NCBI GenBank assembly: GCA_958349075.1
Contig: CATWBR010000302.1
Location: 1 to 5,791, forward strand
Length of the DNA stretch: 5,791 bases
Direction of reading: 5' to 3'
Source of the DNA: an uncultured Clostridium sp.
Lineage (GTDB): Bacteria; Bacillota; Clostridia; Lachnospirales; Lachnospiraceae
This document shows, piece after piece, positions 5,030 through 5,791 of the stretch. Numbering within the stretch: position 1 is the stretch's first letter; every line of letters starts with the position of its first letter. A program made the translations under genes and the position numbers. Under the pieces are notes generated by a model, which worked only from the letters and a program-made list of their open reading frames with translations, was not told where the DNA came from and did no database searches.

Positions 5030-5755
5030 ATGAAAATTTACAAGGTAAAAAATTACGACGAAATGAGCAGGAAAGCAGCGAATATCATTGCTGCCCAGAT
5101 CATCACAAAACCGGATTCTGTACTGGGGCTTGCCACCGGTTCCACCCCTGTCGGGACTTACAAATATCTGGTTGAGAAATACAATAATGGAGATCTGGAT
5201 TTTTCTGAAGTAAAGACGGCGAATCTGGATGAATATAAGGGACTTACCAAAGACAGTGAGCAGAGCTATTATTATTTTATGTACAGCAACTTGTTTCAGC
5301 ACGTAAATATTGATATGAATCAAACAAATATTCCAAACGGCATGGCAGACGACCCTGAAGCAGAGTGCAGCCGCTATGAGGATGTAATCCGCGGGCTGGG
5401 AGGGGTCGACCTTCAGGTTCTCGGCCTCGGACATGACGGCCATATCGGATTTAACGAGCCGTCCGATATTTTCGAAGGCCGGACCCACTGTGTTGATCTC
5501 GTTGAGATGACAATCGAAGCCAACAAACGTTTCTTCTCATCCATCGAAGAGGTTCCGCGCCAGGCATTCACGATGGGCATCGGAACGATTATGAAGAGTA
5601 AAAAGATTATTTTTGCAGTAAGCGGAAAAGATAAGGCTGCCATTTTAAAGGAAGCTCTCTACGGACCCGTGACACCGAAGGTTCCGGCATCCATTCTCCA
5701 GTTCCATCCTGACGTCATTGTAATCGCCGATGAGGACGCTCTTTCCGAATGCTGA
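5030..5755 (+). CDS. nagB: Glucosamine-6-phosphate deaminase
   Basis: The 241-residue protein converts glucosamine 6-phosphate to fructose 6-phosphate and ammonia, linking amino sugar catabolism (N-acetylglucosamine, mucin, cell wall recycling) to glycolysis in the cytoplasm. The phosphate-binding LATGSTPVGTY is at 34-44. NLDEY at 65-69 holds D67, and GLGHDGHIGFNEP at 132-144 holds D136, H138 and E143. These four match E. coli D72, D141, H143 and E148 with a constant offset of five. The protein is shorter than the 266-residue E. coli enzyme at the C-terminus, as is common in Firmicutes, and probably lacks part of its allosteric region. The ATG at 5030 is chosen over 5015 because of the strong ribosome binding site and the family-typical MKIYKV opening. 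It has its own promoter, and no nagA is visible in the 36 bases that follow. Confidence 0.95.
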   Translation: MKIYKVKNYDEMSRKAANIIAAQIITKPDSVLGLATGSTPVGTYKYLVEKYNNGDLDFSEVKTANLDEYKGLTKDSEQSYYYFMYSNLFQHVNIDMNQTNIPNGMADDPEAECSRYEDVIRGLGGVDLQVLGLGHDGHIGFNEPSDIFEGRTHCVDLVEMTIEANKRFFSSIEEVPRQAFTMGIGTIMKSKKIIFAVSGKDKAAILKEALYGPVTPKVPASILQFHPDVIVIADEDALSEC

Positions 5756-5791
5756 TTTAAAATAACAGGATACCGCTTATTAAACAAGTAT

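Noticed and set aside
5756..5791. Start of a downstream gene after nagB
   Set aside because: Only 36 AT-rich bases remain, with no ribosome binding site and start codon pair and no hairpin that can be supported.

Overview
The window holds five complete genes in strictly alternating orientation (+, -, +, -, +): a branched-chain amino acid aminotransferase (ilvE), a tRNA adenosine deaminase (tadA), a radical SAM activase of the NrdG2 type, a large low-complexity protein with a DUF6128-like C-terminal domain, and glucosamine-6-phosphate deaminase (nagB). The moderate GC content, strong GGAG-type ribosome binding sites, NrdG2-type activase (an anaerobe's enzyme) and above all the DUF6128-like protein point to an anaerobic, probably spore-forming member of the Clostridia, most likely Lachnospiraceae. 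This placement is from protein family resemblance and memory; no search was run.

Layout. Positions 1-213 are a leader region with a good sigma-A promoter (TTGCAA-17-TATAAT) for ilvE, preceded by a weaker promoter-like pair and an A/T-tract hairpin. ilvE (214-1239) faces tadA (1339-1824, minus); between them lies a perfect 23-bp inverted repeat that ends 2 nt from the tadA stop codon. tadA and the radical SAM gene (2012-2704) diverge from an intergenic region whose two -35 boxes are back to back with one base between them. The radical SAM gene faces the 722-codon gene (2752-4920, minus) across 47 bp with a weak hairpin. That gene and nagB (5030-5755) diverge from a 109-bp region with a sigma-A-type promoter for nagB and, on the other strand, a candidate sigma-E-type (mother-cell sporulation) promoter. 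The last 36 bases hold nothing I can call.

How the genes relate. Each gene appears to have its own transcription unit, and I see no operon. Four are housekeeping enzymes: branched-chain amino acid synthesis and breakdown, tRNA wobble inosine formation, glycyl radical enzyme activation, and amino sugar catabolism. The fifth is the least understood and most interesting: a three-part protein with a beta-rich N-terminal domain, a 460-residue repetitive linker containing several recently expanded in-frame tandem repeats, and a conserved C-terminal domain. Its sigma-E-like promoter makes a role in sporulation or the spore envelope a testable guess, not a conclusion.
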